Assembly: GCA_027972325.1 (NCBI GenBank)
Contig: JAPMOS010000061.1
Span: 1 to 64,000, forward strand
DNA length: 64,000 bases
Reading direction: 5' to 3'
Source of the DNA: Paratrimastix pyriformis
Taxonomy: Eukaryota; Preaxostyla; Paratrimastigidae
Position numbers and translations under genes: made by a program. Below are positions 22,248 through 33,100 of this stretch, piece by piece (within the stretch, counting starts at the first letter, position 1; every line of letters starts with the position of its first letter). The notes beneath the pieces were generated by a model, which saw nothing but the letters and a program-made list of their open reading frames with translations, did not search any database and was not told the DNA's origin.

Positions 22248-23544
22248 ACAAGTCTCCCACCCACCTCCCTGCCTGATGAGTGGCACTGGGTTTGTTTGTT
22301 GCTGCTTTCCCCGCGAAGCTTCGACTCAACGTGTACCCATGGTCGTGATTGATGGTGGGCATTTTATCTTCGCAGCGCTATCTTCGTACGTGCTCCCTTG
22401 GCTGTACTGCTGCCTGTTCACCCACACAATCTGATTGACAAGTCAGGAGGGCTGCCTCGTGGGGGAGGCGAGTGTGGCTGTTGTTCAACCTTGTTTGGTG
22501 CCCTTTGACAACAGTGTCTGGGGTCTTGTCGGGGCCTCTTGCCCTTGAGACACCACCCTTCATTCACCCTCATTCACCCTCGTCTGATGTGATCGGGCAT
22601 TCATGGTGGGGTGAGGTGTGGTCATTCACCCCCAGCTACTTTGCTTGAACAACAGCTTATGGGTCATCCGGCTCGTTGTACTCTTGGGACAGCCATCATG
22701 CACCTTCATGGCACAAGGCACCCCCACCTCCCCGCCGCCCCCCTATCACCCACCCACTGGGGCTCCGCTCGCCGCGGCTGCCCCGGCCGAGGAGGGCCCA
22801 ACACGAGGTCATTAGGCCCAGGGCCCCCATCGGAACGTGTAACGCGCGACGCGAAGGCGGGAGTAAAGTTTCTCTTCGCCTGCGTCCTCGGGGGCTTGGG
22901 TTCTCTATACAGAACTCGACGCCTGCACGGCAAGGTTGCCTCCACCGCTTCACCGGCGCCGGTCGGCGACTGGTGACGAAGAAGCCGCGAGCACGGGGGC
23001 GAGAACCCTCCTGGGATCTGCGAGGCAAGGTGCCTGTCGCGGCTCCGTCGTGCTCTGCGTTTTTCTCGACGCGTGCCTTTGGCCCGCGCCATGCCGGACA
23101 ACGAGTCCTCTCGCTGTTTTGTCCGATCTTCTTCGTTGTTTTATTTGCGGGGGGTCCGACCCGTTGAGGGAAGGATTCCCTATGGAGGGTGCCGAGTACG
23201 GGAAGACTCGGTACCTTCGGGGCCTTTGAAGGTTTCGCCCCTCCTTTTATTTGTGGCTTCTCTCCCACCTGTTTTTGCTGACAGGTTACAGCGGTGCGTC
23301 GGGGTTTTCTCCAGCCTCCTCTTTCCCTGACTAGACGTGCACCCCCCGGGGCGGGTCGCGACCCGCTTGAGGAGATGTTTGGGGTTCGCATGTGATCATG
23401 AATCTCTCTTCTTCGGTTTCTTTGAAACCTTCGGGAGCTGTGACTCCCAGCTGGATTGTTTACTGCGTTGCGCGGTACTGACTCCCTTCCCACCTTACTC
23501 TGCGTCGGTGGCTGGCGTGTCGTCGTCCGAATGGGCTTATGCTT
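22248..23544. other. GC-rich tract between inverted 45-bp repeats; retroelement-like leader sequences, no gene supported
   Basis: Long open frames exist on both strands, but high GC explains them. A passage at 23080-23440 (GTCCGACCCGTTGAGGG ... CTCCTCTTTCCCTGAC) resembles 24040-24190 (CTCCACCCTCCTCTTTCCC). This suggests two copies of an untranslated leader or tail of one repeat family. Confidence 0.4.
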
Positions 23545-23697
23545 AAAGGACAAGTCGACTGCCGGCACTGACATGACATGTCAAATTCTTTTTGATAAAT
23601 TTTTGGATGTCAGTGCCGTTTTGCGTGCTTGCTGTGCAAGTGTTCACTCTTTCTTGGTTTGGGTTTGTTTGGGGAAGAGATTACTCGGCTATCCCAC
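23545..23697 (+). repeat. Hairpin-bearing repeat, copy 2
   Basis: Near-identical to 20561-20698, with the same 12-bp stem (CGGCACTGACAT / ATGTCAGTGCCG). It has an additional AAGAGATTACTCGG before CTATCCCAC. It leads directly into a gag-like open segment. Confidence 0.85.
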
Positions 23698-24040
23698 CAG
23701 ACCCGGGCAAGGAACTCTCGGTCTACAACGCCAACCGGCGTCTGACCGCGGCCAAGCGAGGCTACGATCACCCCAAGGCCGCTACGCGCCTCTTCACTCT
23801 GGAAGATGGGTCGCGCGTCGTCGTCTCGAACACCCACCGCGGCCGCAGTGGACACTGGGTCTCGTCGCGCGGAGGCGGAGGCCTGCTGTTCGAGGCGCGA
23901 CCCGAGGATGGTCTCGGGGTGCTACTCGTGGCCGTGGCCGTGGCCGTGGCCGTGGCGGCCGCAAGTTCTTTTCGGCCGCCTCTTCTGCCCGTGGCAAGAG
24001 CTCCGCTGAGGAGTCTGCTGCGGAGGGGGGGAAGAAGTGA
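23698..24040 (+). pseudogene. Basic, RG-rich gag-like remnant
   Basis: The open segment reads LSVYNANRRLTAAKRGYDHP, then RLFTLEDGSRVVVSNTHRG, and closes with an RGRGRGRGRGGRKFF tail and a KSSAEESAAEGGKK end before a stop at 24040. A nucleic-acid-binding RG tail after a short folded region fits a retroelement gag or a small RNA-binding protein. It has no neighbouring polymerase. It is treated as a fossil. Confidence 0.3.
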
Positions 24041-24359
24041 ATGGAAGGCGCTTCGTCCCCCGGGGGTCTTTTTCTGAGGCTTCGCCCCCTCTGTATTTTT
24101 TCCTGATTTTTTGCGTGACCTGGTAAGCCGGAGGTTTCTCCACCCTCCTCTTTCCCTCCGCAGACACATGCTTACCGGGGTGAGCTTCGGCGGCTCATGG
24201 GGAGGAGAAGTTGAATTTTATTGTGCCGATGTTTGATCAATCTTTGAAAGCCTCTTTTGTTTTGTCTCTCTCGTCTTTCTTCTATCTACATTCTTTCTTT
24301 GGGATGCGTCTGGGCCTGACCACACCTTCCGGAGTGGTGCCCGGCCCCTTTGACGTGCT

Positions 24360-25506
24360 TACGCAAACATTATATTCAAGATCATCAAATAACAGATCAA
24401 GAGGCAATAAATAATATCACTCGTAACTTCACTCAATTTGGCAAACTCAGCATTAATGGATGGATCGGTTGCATGAACCGAATTAAAACTTCACAATCAT
24501 CTCTCCATTATACAACCGATAAATCTCAGGCTTTGTGTGACTTCCTCACTTCAGAAAATGCATTCGTCGAGACGAATGAAAACAAAACCATCTTTTCAAT
24601 CTTCCATCAAACCGAATCTTTGATCTTTGGCGACCGTCGTCCGATTTATCAATTCGTCGTCGAACAAGAAGCTATCGAATTGGATATACTCCGGCATAAA
24701 ATTATTGACCATGGTGGCATTGTTTCTCGTTATAACACAGATTGTGTCACTTGCTATGTTCCATACTCTTTCGATGATGATACCGAAATTACGAGACATC
24801 ATTGATACTTCATTTTGGGATCATGAAAACAAGTATCCAAAATATCAATTTGAAGCAATTTCAAAAACCCGCTTCTGTGAGCGCATGAAGGGTTATACAT
24901 TCAACGAATATCATTATTCAGAACAACAAATTACTGTCGTTACCGATGAAAAGATTGATAAAAGACTTTTCACCCCTTGTTGATTATGTTGTTCCAACCG
25001 ACAAAAAGACACCAATTGTTAGCACTCTCAATGCACGCGCTGGTTGTGGTACAACTACTTTAACCAACAAAATTATTGAAAAACTCACGACAACAGGACG
25101 CACTTACCGTGTCACAACCCCTACAAATATTAGTGCTCGTTTCTATGAAGCTGGCATCACGCTTCACAAATTATTAAATATGGCGAGCAAAAATAAACAC
25201 GTATTTTTCAATTGTTTCAATGTTGATGTGCTAATTATTGACGAAATCAGTATGTGCTCTTCATATTTCTTCACATTCTTCCGAATGTTACAACTCGCTC
25301 TCCCTAATTTGAAATTCATTCTTGTCGGTGACTTTGAGCAACTTCTTCCTGTCGCTGATGACCATTTCGATGACGAACACTCAATGATCGTGAAAGAATT
25401 CTCAAATTTCCATATGATTCATCTCACAAAGTGTCGTCGTGCTGACCGGAAATTATTTGACATTTGTGACCCAATAATAATAAACTTTAGAAGAAAAATA
25501 TTATGA
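24360..25506 (+). pseudogene. SF1 (Pif1/RecD-like) helicase of the second virus-like element, decayed
   Basis: The N-terminal part (24360-24980) is an unassigned region with SINGWIGCMNRIKTSQSSLH and YQFEAISKTRFCERMKGYTF. It is followed by a P-loop region (TLNARAGCGTTTLTNKIIEK), TYRVTTPTNISARFYEAGIT (motif Ia), VLIIDEISMCSSYFFTFFRM (Walker B, DEIS) and LILVGDF/ILVGDFEQLLPV (motif III with Q). The order matches superfamily-1 helicases of giant viruses and Polinton-like elements. The C-terminal helicase motifs are not visible, so the gene is incomplete. Confidence 0.7.
24753..24989 (+). repeat. 237-bp inverted duplication, arm 1
   Basis: This part of the helicase gene is present as an apparently exact reverse complement at 27887-28123 (from GCTATGTTCCATACTC to TTGATTATGT). 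The arms are 2.9 kb apart. Confidence 0.95.
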
Positions 25507-25639
25507 CCCAACTCGCAAAAAAACCTCTCATCAAAAAAGCAAATTTCCTACGAATTGTGGCACCTCCTTTGACCTTTTAAATTGATAAAATTTATATAAG
25601 TTCCAAAAGCACTATCTCAGATTAAAAATAAAACATCCA

Positions 25640-26500
25640 TAAAAACATTAAATAATGATCATCTTTATGCATTTCTTTTATGTGTCGACATTCTGAGTCG
25701 CAAAGCTTATATTTATAAATTAAAGGATCGGTCAATGTCTGACACATTACGAGCTTACAAAGAATTCTTAAATAATTTACAACATGATATTCAAAATCCC
25801 CCTTACCAACTTGAAGGGGATGACGAATTTAATGAAAAATCATTCCTTGCTTTCAACAACGACCGCAATATTATTTGTCGTTTTGAATCTGCAAGTGATG
25901 ATCACATTGTTGGTGGAAATCGACTCGGAATCATTGATCGTCTCACAAGAACATTAAAGCAACTGCTTTTTAAATATATTTTCAGTCTTGAAAATCTCCA
26001 ACATGTCAATATCAGTTCAATATTTCAAGAACTGGTCACCAATTACAACAACACTCCACATAAAGGGTTATGAAGACTCCAAATTTTGTTTTCAAAAATG
26101 TTCCAATGCAAAAACAATTCCATAGCCAGAGTTCTCAAGAAAATTCAATTATTGTCGAGCGACTTGGTGAGAAATTTAAACCAGGCGATACAGTGAGAAT
26201 TTATGAACATGTAGGCAAATATTCGAAAGAAATTCCACGTTTCAGTAAAGAGATAAATAACATTTCCAAACGTGAAGGCACAAAATGGGTTATTGATGGT
26301 AAACGTCGACGTTTTAAGACAGACGAACTTCAAAAGATTGACACTGTTGAACATAAAAATATTGAAGATGTGTCTCATGAAATTCACAAAAAAGTTTCAA
26401 TAAACCGTGACTTGATGAAGCTGAAACGAGAAGGAATCGATGAAAACAATATCATCAACACAAAAAAGCTCATCAGATTAAAAAAGCAACTTGAATAGTC
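25640..26500 (+). pseudogene. Retroviral-type integrase of the second virus-like element, decayed
   Basis: LYAFLLCVDILSRKAYIYKL is the core strand with Asp. It is followed by a diverged middle, then NRLGIIDRLTRTLKQLLFKY (Glu-helix region), FQELVTNYNNTPHKGL and a C-terminal FKPGDTVRIYEHVGKYSKEI with KWVIDGKRRRFKTDELQKI (SH3-like/chromo-like end). It is distinct in sequence from the integrase at 17716-18540, so two different element families are present. Confidence 0.75.
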
Positions 26501-27310
26501 GTCTGCTGATGTCATAAGATGAAAGAATAATAAGGAGAGATCATTTTCATGAGATCCCTTTTGTCTGGAACGTCAAAGATCCAAAAGCTTGATAAATGCC
26601 AAAGAATTTGTTACTCGTCGTCGATGACTTCAACACGAGAGCTCTTGGAACGGTGGCGTCTTGATTCTTCACGGCGTTTGGATTCTTCATTGGCAGAACG
26701 TTCGGCCATGGCCATTAAGGAATGCTCATCATGTAGTTCGATAATCTCGGTAGTATGTTCTACGAATGAGTGAGTGAAAATGTGCTCAAATTTATCCAGA
26801 CCTCGCTTCTTTTGCATAAGTAGTTCAACGCGGTCTCCTTTTTGGATCAAAGGCTTGCCTTCCAAATGGTTGATAATATTCAAAACGACGCGCACGAACT
26901 CATCATCACTTTGGGCTTGAAGTGGAAAGAGAGCCTTGAATGGCTTGAGCGTAGCAAGTTTGGAATTGCAGAGAGCCCTTGCACGTCTACGGCAGTATGC
27001 AACTGATCACAGATCCAGCAAACATCATCAAGGCCTATCAGATAAAGTGTCAGGAAATCCAAAGTAAACAAAAACAATTACAGACTCAGATGAGCATTCA
27101 CGCGACGTTGTTTGGTAAGAATATGGATCATCGGTTGCGGTTCTTGAGTCAGATTCAAAGATGGAACAGGAGTTGAAGTTGTGACAGATGGTTGCGGCGC
27201 AGATGCCTGTTGTAAATACTGTCCAAATGGTGTAAATGTAGGAACGATAGGCATTGGGATCGAGGCACTTGATGGAGGCGGTGAAGGTTCAGACGGTATC
27301 GGCTCCATTT
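26500..27310 (-). pseudogene. Unassigned small protein(s) of the second virus-like element
   Basis: The minus strand opens at 27308 with MEPIPSEPSPPPSSASIPMP, a Pro/Ser-rich start. Further down, 26611-26920 reads VVLNIINHLEGKPLIQKGDR, IFTHSFVEHTTEIIELHDEH and an RE-rich end closing in RVEVIDDE at 26611. The two may be exons of one gene or two ORFs. No domain recognised. Confidence 0.35.
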
Positions 27311-27886
27311 TATCGCGGGCTTTCTTGGATTGAATTGCAGGGGTAATGATGGCTATTTCGAAATTTAAATTCAGTTTGCGACTTTCAAAAACTTATTTTC
27401 TCTAAATAATTGGAACTTTACGTCATAAGATGAAAGAAATAAAAAGAATAAAAAGGAGAGATCAGAATATGACGAGAACAAAGTTTGAGTGTGAAGACTG
27501 CGTCTTCTCCCCAACTTCGGATCCTATTCGTTAGAAGACAGAGAGAAGAAGTCAGAAGATGAATAACATAAGGAGAGGACATAACATAAAATAAAATTGA
27601 ATTCATGTTAGGAAATCAATTTCATGTATCCCCATACGTCTCACTCTCCCTTTTCCCACCCTACGCCTACCAGTGGATGGAAAATTTCACGTCACAAATC
27701 CCGACGAGGATTTTCATAAAATGACGAAGTTTTTATGATGGGCAGGTGCAGGTCAGCCCATTTATGATGGCACTTTTCTTAATAACCATTACTCCATGAC
27801 CTCTTCCCATCATAGAAAGTTTTATGTACGGGGTCTCCTTTACTGACTCCCCTAGGGGTCCCCCTTGTCAGGTTCAACGGCCCCCG
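27311..27886. other. Non-coding tract
   Basis: No gene seen. CATAAGATGAAAGAA..AAGGAGAGATC occurs here (27424-27464) and also at 26514-26542, a short direct repeat flanking the Pro-rich ORF region. Confidence 0.5.
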
Positions 27887-28123
27887 ACATAATCAACAAG
27901 GGGTGAAAAGTCTTTTATCAATCTTTTCATCGGTAACGACAGTAATTTGTTGTTCTGAATAATGATATTCGTTGAATGTATAACCCTTCATGCGCTCACA
28001 GAAGCGGGTTTTTGAAATTGCTTCAAATTGATATTTTGGATACTTGTTTTCATGATCCCAAAATGAAGTATCAATGATGTCTCGTAATTTCGGTATCATC
28101 ATCGAAAGAGTATGGAACATAGC
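27887..28123 (-). repeat. 237-bp inverted duplication, arm 2
   Basis: Inverted copy of 24753-24989. It is joined on its right directly to the GC-rich tyrosine-recombinase element and on its left to ordinary AT-rich sequence. Confidence 0.95.
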
Positions 28124-28844
28124 GCCAGAGTTGGGCAGGAATATGAAACCCCAAAGCACGACGGGCTGAATCCTGGCATAGGGCCCTTGATCACTCCAGA
28201 GCCCTCTTTTGGAGATCACCTTCCGGTTTCGGGCATCGCCATCACCGGCATGCCGATTGCCCACCACCCCCACCCACGTTGGTCACCGCCCCCCCTGGTT
28301 TTGGCCCCCAGGTACCCCCCACCGATAGCTGGCCACCCAGCACCACACTGGGGCTCCCCGGGGGGCTGGTCGAAAATGGGCGAATTCCTGTACCCATTTC
28401 GACGGTTGGCTTGGCAAGGACGCTCTCCGTTTCCGGGCCCTTACGAAGGAAACGAGAGCGATGCTCTGGGTTACCCAGCCCATCCCAGCCTGCCCCACCC
28501 ACCCGTTCAGGTGCGCGGTGGCGGCAGTGGACGAGCTTCTGGATCGTCGCCCCTTGGCGGCCCCCCCGGAACCGCTGTTTGTCAGCTTCCGGGATGGTTC
28601 CCCTTGTACGGCCAAGTGGTTGGGGACGTGCGTGAAGCGGTTGATGATCGCCGCGGGGATTGATCCCAAGAAGTTTAAACCCCACTGCCTGAGGGGCATG
28701 GGCTCGTCGAGGGCGCTGGAGGCGGGGATACCAGAGCCCCTGGTCCTTCTTCAGTTCCGTTGGAGCAGTCGCTCCGATACCTTCTCACGATTCTACTTGA
28801 GAAGCAGCAAGGTGGCCGAGCTTGGCGCGGCCATTTACGCCTGA
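28124..28844 (+). mobile_element. Tyrosine-recombinase retrotransposon (DIRS/Ngaro group) tail, fossil
   Basis: The 3' half encodes AVAAVDELLDRRP, LFVSFRDGSPCTAKWLGTCV, KFKPHCLRGMGSSRALEAGI and VLLQFRWSSRSDTFSRFYLR. These are the H-x-x-R, W and Y boxes of a tyrosine recombinase, ending at a stop at 28844. The GC-rich 5' half (28124-28460) is Pro/His-rich and unassigned. No reverse transcriptase remains. It differs in sequence from the recombinase of the DIRS element at 2212-8716. Truncated and old. Confidence 0.7.
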
Positions 28845-29065
28845 GATTCTTCGCCCCGTGCTGGGGTGCCCGGCGATGATAGCTAACTTTAAGCTTTCAC
28901 CGGTTTGTTGAGTTCTTTCGTGTGTTCACTTGGTTGAGGAATACGAGTGCGGTGCTGAGCATCGCTTCGTGTGACTCTCAGTCCTGTCAGGGACTTGACC
29001 TCCGCTAGGCGCGGCTCCCTGCGCGGTTGGGTTGGGCTTGATCTCATGGCTTGGGATCTTTTCTC
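28845..29065. other. Non-coding tract after the recombinase
   Basis: Probable 3' untranslated and flanking DNA of the recombinase element. No gene seen. Confidence 0.4.
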
Positions 29066-29411
29066 CATCAAAAGAGTAGAGATACTCTCTACTCCGAGGA
29101 ACACGGGAGTGTTCCCTAGAGTATAACTGTAGTTTTGGGAAGTATCGACCCAAAACAGAGAGTTATACGAATATGGAGGAGTAGAGAGTATCTCTACTCG
29201 GTCCCACCCATCCTCCCAGCGAGCTGCCCCGAACTTGGAAGAAAGGAATGCGGGGATATTTCATCTTCGCGAACCGGGGTTGGCATCTCTATCTGTGCCG
29301 GTACTCCGTTCCTTTTCTTTTCTTTATTGCGCGAGGGGGATGATAATCGCAACGTTTACATCAAAAGAGTAGAGATACTCTCTACTCCTCCATATTCGTA
29401 TAACTCTCTGT
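29066..29411. repeat. MITE-like inverted repeat
   Basis: A perfect 45-bp inverted repeat pairs 29155-29199 (ACAGAGAGTTATACGAATAT...) with 29367-29411. ATCAAAAGAGTAGAGATACT, which leads the right arm at 29360, also occurs in direct orientation at 29067. The core GTAGAGATACTCTCTAC is itself nearly palindromic. Size and symmetry fit a small non-autonomous DNA element, or two nested ones. Confidence 0.7.
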
Positions 29412-29789
29412 TTTTTGGGGCGGGTAAACCAACCCGAGCCGCCGCCGCCGCCGCCGCCGCTGCCGCCGCCGCCGCCGCCACCCGCCCCCGCCCGTGCTGA
29501 AAGTGTCCCTGCTGGATGAAGAGGGTGATGAAGACTACCATCACATCAAGCAGGCAGCTGGAACCCCACGACAACAGCCACTGCGCGCCCAGCGTCTTGC
29601 CGTTCCGGCCGCGGCCCCGCCCCCCCTGCCGCCCTACATGCCCCGCCTCCGCCAGCTGGCTGCTGCTGCGGGGCAGTCGTAATAACAACACAAACATGCG
29701 GGAGATGACCGGCCGTTTCGATTCAAAAAGTATCTTCGAAAAATCCCAGTCCCTTCCCACTCAATTGACCGACCGACTCCTCGTTGATC
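29412..29789. other. GCC repeat and unassigned GC-rich DNA
   Basis: A (GCC)n run lies at about 29434-29482. A plus-strand open segment at 29494-29682 (MLKVSLLDEEGDEDYHHIKQ...) and its minus-strand counterpart are both unconvincing as genes. The tract is mostly the 3' flank of the next gene. Confidence 0.4.
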
Positions 29790-30114
29790 AAGGAGGCGAA
29801 TAGAACTCGTCGCCACTGTCACCAGAAACCAGATGAAGGATCCCGCAGTCCCCCTTCTGCTCCCGCGCCCTGGCCGGCACGGCAGATCCCAGCAAGTTCT
29901 GCATGGCCTCATCAGATCCCAGCAAATTCTGCTGGTCCCCCGTGATGGCCTGCAGCACAGTCATCTCGGCTTCCAGCAGGCTGGGCGGCGGGTGGTCACC
30001 CCCCGTCTCGTGGGCCCTCCAGTAAGCCAGCCAGCCGTCCGGGAAGATGGTGCGCACACGGGCCTTGTCATCGCGCTGTTTGATCAGAACCAGCGCGCTG
30101 GGGGTGTGGTGTGT

Positions 30115-30157
<43 letters not shown>

Positions 30158-33100
30158 AGAAGGAGGAGCAAGAAGGACGATGTTGAAAGGGACAAGTTGG
30201 TGTGAACAGGGTGTGCACAGGGGTGTGTGTGTGTGTGTGTGTGTGTGGGGGCAACGAACGAGCACGCGGACGGAGTGAGGGAGTCGCGGTGCGGGAAGGC
30301 AGACACAAGGAGGAGTTGGGCAGCGTGAGTGTGGAGGGGTAAGCAAAAAGGGGCAAACCAAAGTCTTTCCATCGTTTCGGCAGAGGCCGAGGCGAGAGCC
30401 GCCTCCGGCAACGGCAGGAGGTGTCGCCGAAGGGCATCCACAGCAAGGGCAAGGGCCTTCTCGGCTGCTTCGAGTCCGCCATAGAGCGAGGCCAGCAGCT
30501 CTTGGGGAGCCGAAAGCTTCTGTGCCCTGGGAGAGGGCGTTGCGGGGGCGTCTTGCCGGGACTGCTTTCGTCCTGTGCGTGGTCATCCCCATGCCCAAGC
30601 ATCAGCTTTGCAAAAAGTCGGCACGGGAGGACAGACTGCTGCCCGAGGGCCCCGGCGGCCGTGAGTGATGTCGGTCTTCGCGGGGACTGCCGGGCGGTCT
30701 GGGCGGTCCCTGGCTGGGCGGCCGGCTAGGGGTTCCCTGGCTGGGGGTTCCCTGGCTGGGGGTTCCCTGGCTGGGGGTTCCCTGGCTGGGGGTTCCCTGG
30801 CTGGGCGGTCCCCTACTGCCGGGTGTGCTGGGTGGCGATGCTGGGCTGGGATCCGCCCAGGGTGACACGCTGGGCGGCTTGGGGGGGGACCCCAGGCCCA
30901 GGCCGACAATCCAAGCAAAGTGACAAGCGAGGAAGAGATGGTCCAGGTACGAGGACATCGAGAAGGTGCCCAGAATGGAGAACTTGCCATCCCGCAAGAC
31001 CACCAGCACGGCCTCATCGGGCCGGATGATGAGGCCATAAGGGGCCACATCCTCGGGGGACTCCAGAGACAGGTGGGGCAGGTGCGGGGCCGGGGCCGGG
31101 GCCGGGGCCGGGGCCGGGGCCGGGGCCGGGGCCGGGGCCGGGGCCGGGGCCGGGGCCGGGGCCGGGGCCGGGGCCGGGGCCGGGGCCGGGGCCGGGGGCC
31201 GGGGACGCCGCATGGGATGCAAAGTTCCGAATCTTCTGGCTGAGGATGTGCGGCTTGTCAATGTGCTCGATCAGGGCATGGCAAAGCTCCAAGCAGAGCC
31301 CATCAAGATAGCACCAATCCGGGGCCGATTGCCCCAATCCGGGGCCGGAGAGGAGAACCGGAGGACCGGGAGGAGGGTGCATGTGAGAGCAGGAGATGGA
31401 GCTCACAGCCTGGGCGTGGTGGTCCCAGTTGGGGAAGGAGAGTGGAGGTATGGGGCGGGGAAGGTCATGTTCCCAGGGTGCGGACTGAGCGCACTCGAGG
31501 AGGAAGGCAGCCGTCTCGACAAGGCCATTGAACGCGGCGTAGTATCGCTTTGCTGCCGGGAAGGCGGGCGGATGCAGGGCCCCCGCGGTATACGCGCGAA
31601 GCTGGGAACATTGAGCCTGGGTTACCGTGCAGGGGAGCGAGAGGTTCGCGGCGGCCAGCAGGTCGTCAGACAGAGGGCGTGGTCCCTTGGAGAGGGCGCG
31701 CAGTTTCCCCGCAATCTCACTGATCTTCGTGTTGATGCCGTCGTCCCAGTGGGGGTGCTGCATGATGGGCTCTACAAGAGCGGAAGGGGAAAAAACAGAA
31801 AAACAACAGCCCGTCAACAACAAGATCACCTGCCGTGAGCCGAACACCACTTTCCTCGAGTTCAGGTCGGCACGGAGGGATGCGTGCGTGTGTGTTTCGG
31901 GGGTGATGGGTATTTTTCTTGATTTCGCGTTCGAGACTCCAGGGCCGTTTCTACTGGTCACGGGTATGTCGAAATGTGATCAGTCATCATCCGATCGCTT
32001 GTCAACAAAAGAAAATAAAATACGGGGGGGATGCAGGGGGAAGAAAACAGCATCATCACACGGACGTCACGGACCCAAATCCCGAATGATCTGCACCAGC
32101 TCCTCCGCCCAGAGCGTTGGGAAGGAGGCATGTAGGGCGAACGTGAGCGAGTGGAGCGCCACCCTCACGAGAGCCGGTGCTGGCAGGGTGGTCATGTGCC
32201 ACGCAAAGAAAGCCGCCGCTGTGCCTTCCTGCCTCCGAAGCAGGTCGAAGATCTCAGGAACTGAAGTCCCAGTGTGGAGAAGAAGCCCGATGAAGCGGCG
32301 TCCCTTCAAAAGCTGGGGAGGACAGACCCTTCGGGCCGGCGGCGGCGGCAGTGGGGAGTGCCGTCGAATCGGTGGTGGGGGATGCCGGAGGCGGTGCAAG
32401 TTCCAGAGGCAGGTCGGTGGAGGAGGCGGTGGGGGCTGCGGGGGGAGGCGATCTGGCGACTGCTGCAGGTGAAGTGACCGCTCCCAGGCCGGTCGACTGG
32501 GGCAACTGGAGTGCATTGACCTGGGATAGACTGACGATTTTTTTGGAGAGGCTCTTGAGAGAATGGCCAACCTCCGAAAGGGCAGCCTCGAACTCAATCA
32601 CAATCCCCCATTGCCCACCCCGCGAAGCCACAAGGAGGTCGGGCCGAAGAGTGTCGGGCCGAAGAGTGTCGTCGGGGGTTGGCGGCGGGGTGAAACGGCC
32701 CCGGCGACCGGGGCGATCCTTGGGGAGGCGCACATCACTATGTCCGGGGGAACACAGCGGTAGCAGTGAGAAAGGGGGGCTGAAGCAACATCAACAACAG
32801 ACGCGCGAAAATCTCCGTTCACTGCTTGGAAGAAGGACAGGGCAGCTCGAAGGGCTTGCTCGCCGGGGTTTCGCATCTTGCGCACATTCTGCACTTGACG
32901 GAACGCCAGGCTGATCAGCCGCACCGCGTCGCCTTGAAGGAAGCTCCTTTCGCTGAGGTCGCAGAGTGACCTTGGAAGGAACGGAACCTGGCAGAGGGCT
33001 CGACATCGAACCAAAAAAACGGCACAAACCGCAAAGCCATCGTAAGGGAGGAGGTTAGTTCCTTGAATCAAGGCCTCCCAGAGCTCGCATTGAAGAGGGC

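Larger units (their letters stand above)
24360..28123 (+). mobile_element. Second AT-rich virus-like element (helicase plus integrase), fossil
   Basis: AT-rich DNA begins abruptly at about 24360. It holds an SF1/Pif1-like helicase (24360-25500) and a retroviral-type integrase (about 25640-26500) on the plus strand, then two small minus-strand ORFs. This pairing is seen in Polinton-like viruses, virophages and related elements. No capsid or polymerase gene is visible. The element is broken in several places. The 237 bases at 24753-24989 are repeated in inverted orientation at 27887-28123. Confidence 0.65.

Noticed and set aside
22696-23574. 292-codon open frame on the minus strand
   Set aside because: High GC removes stop codons; amino-acid content is dominated by R, P and G with no domain, and overlapping frames are equally open.
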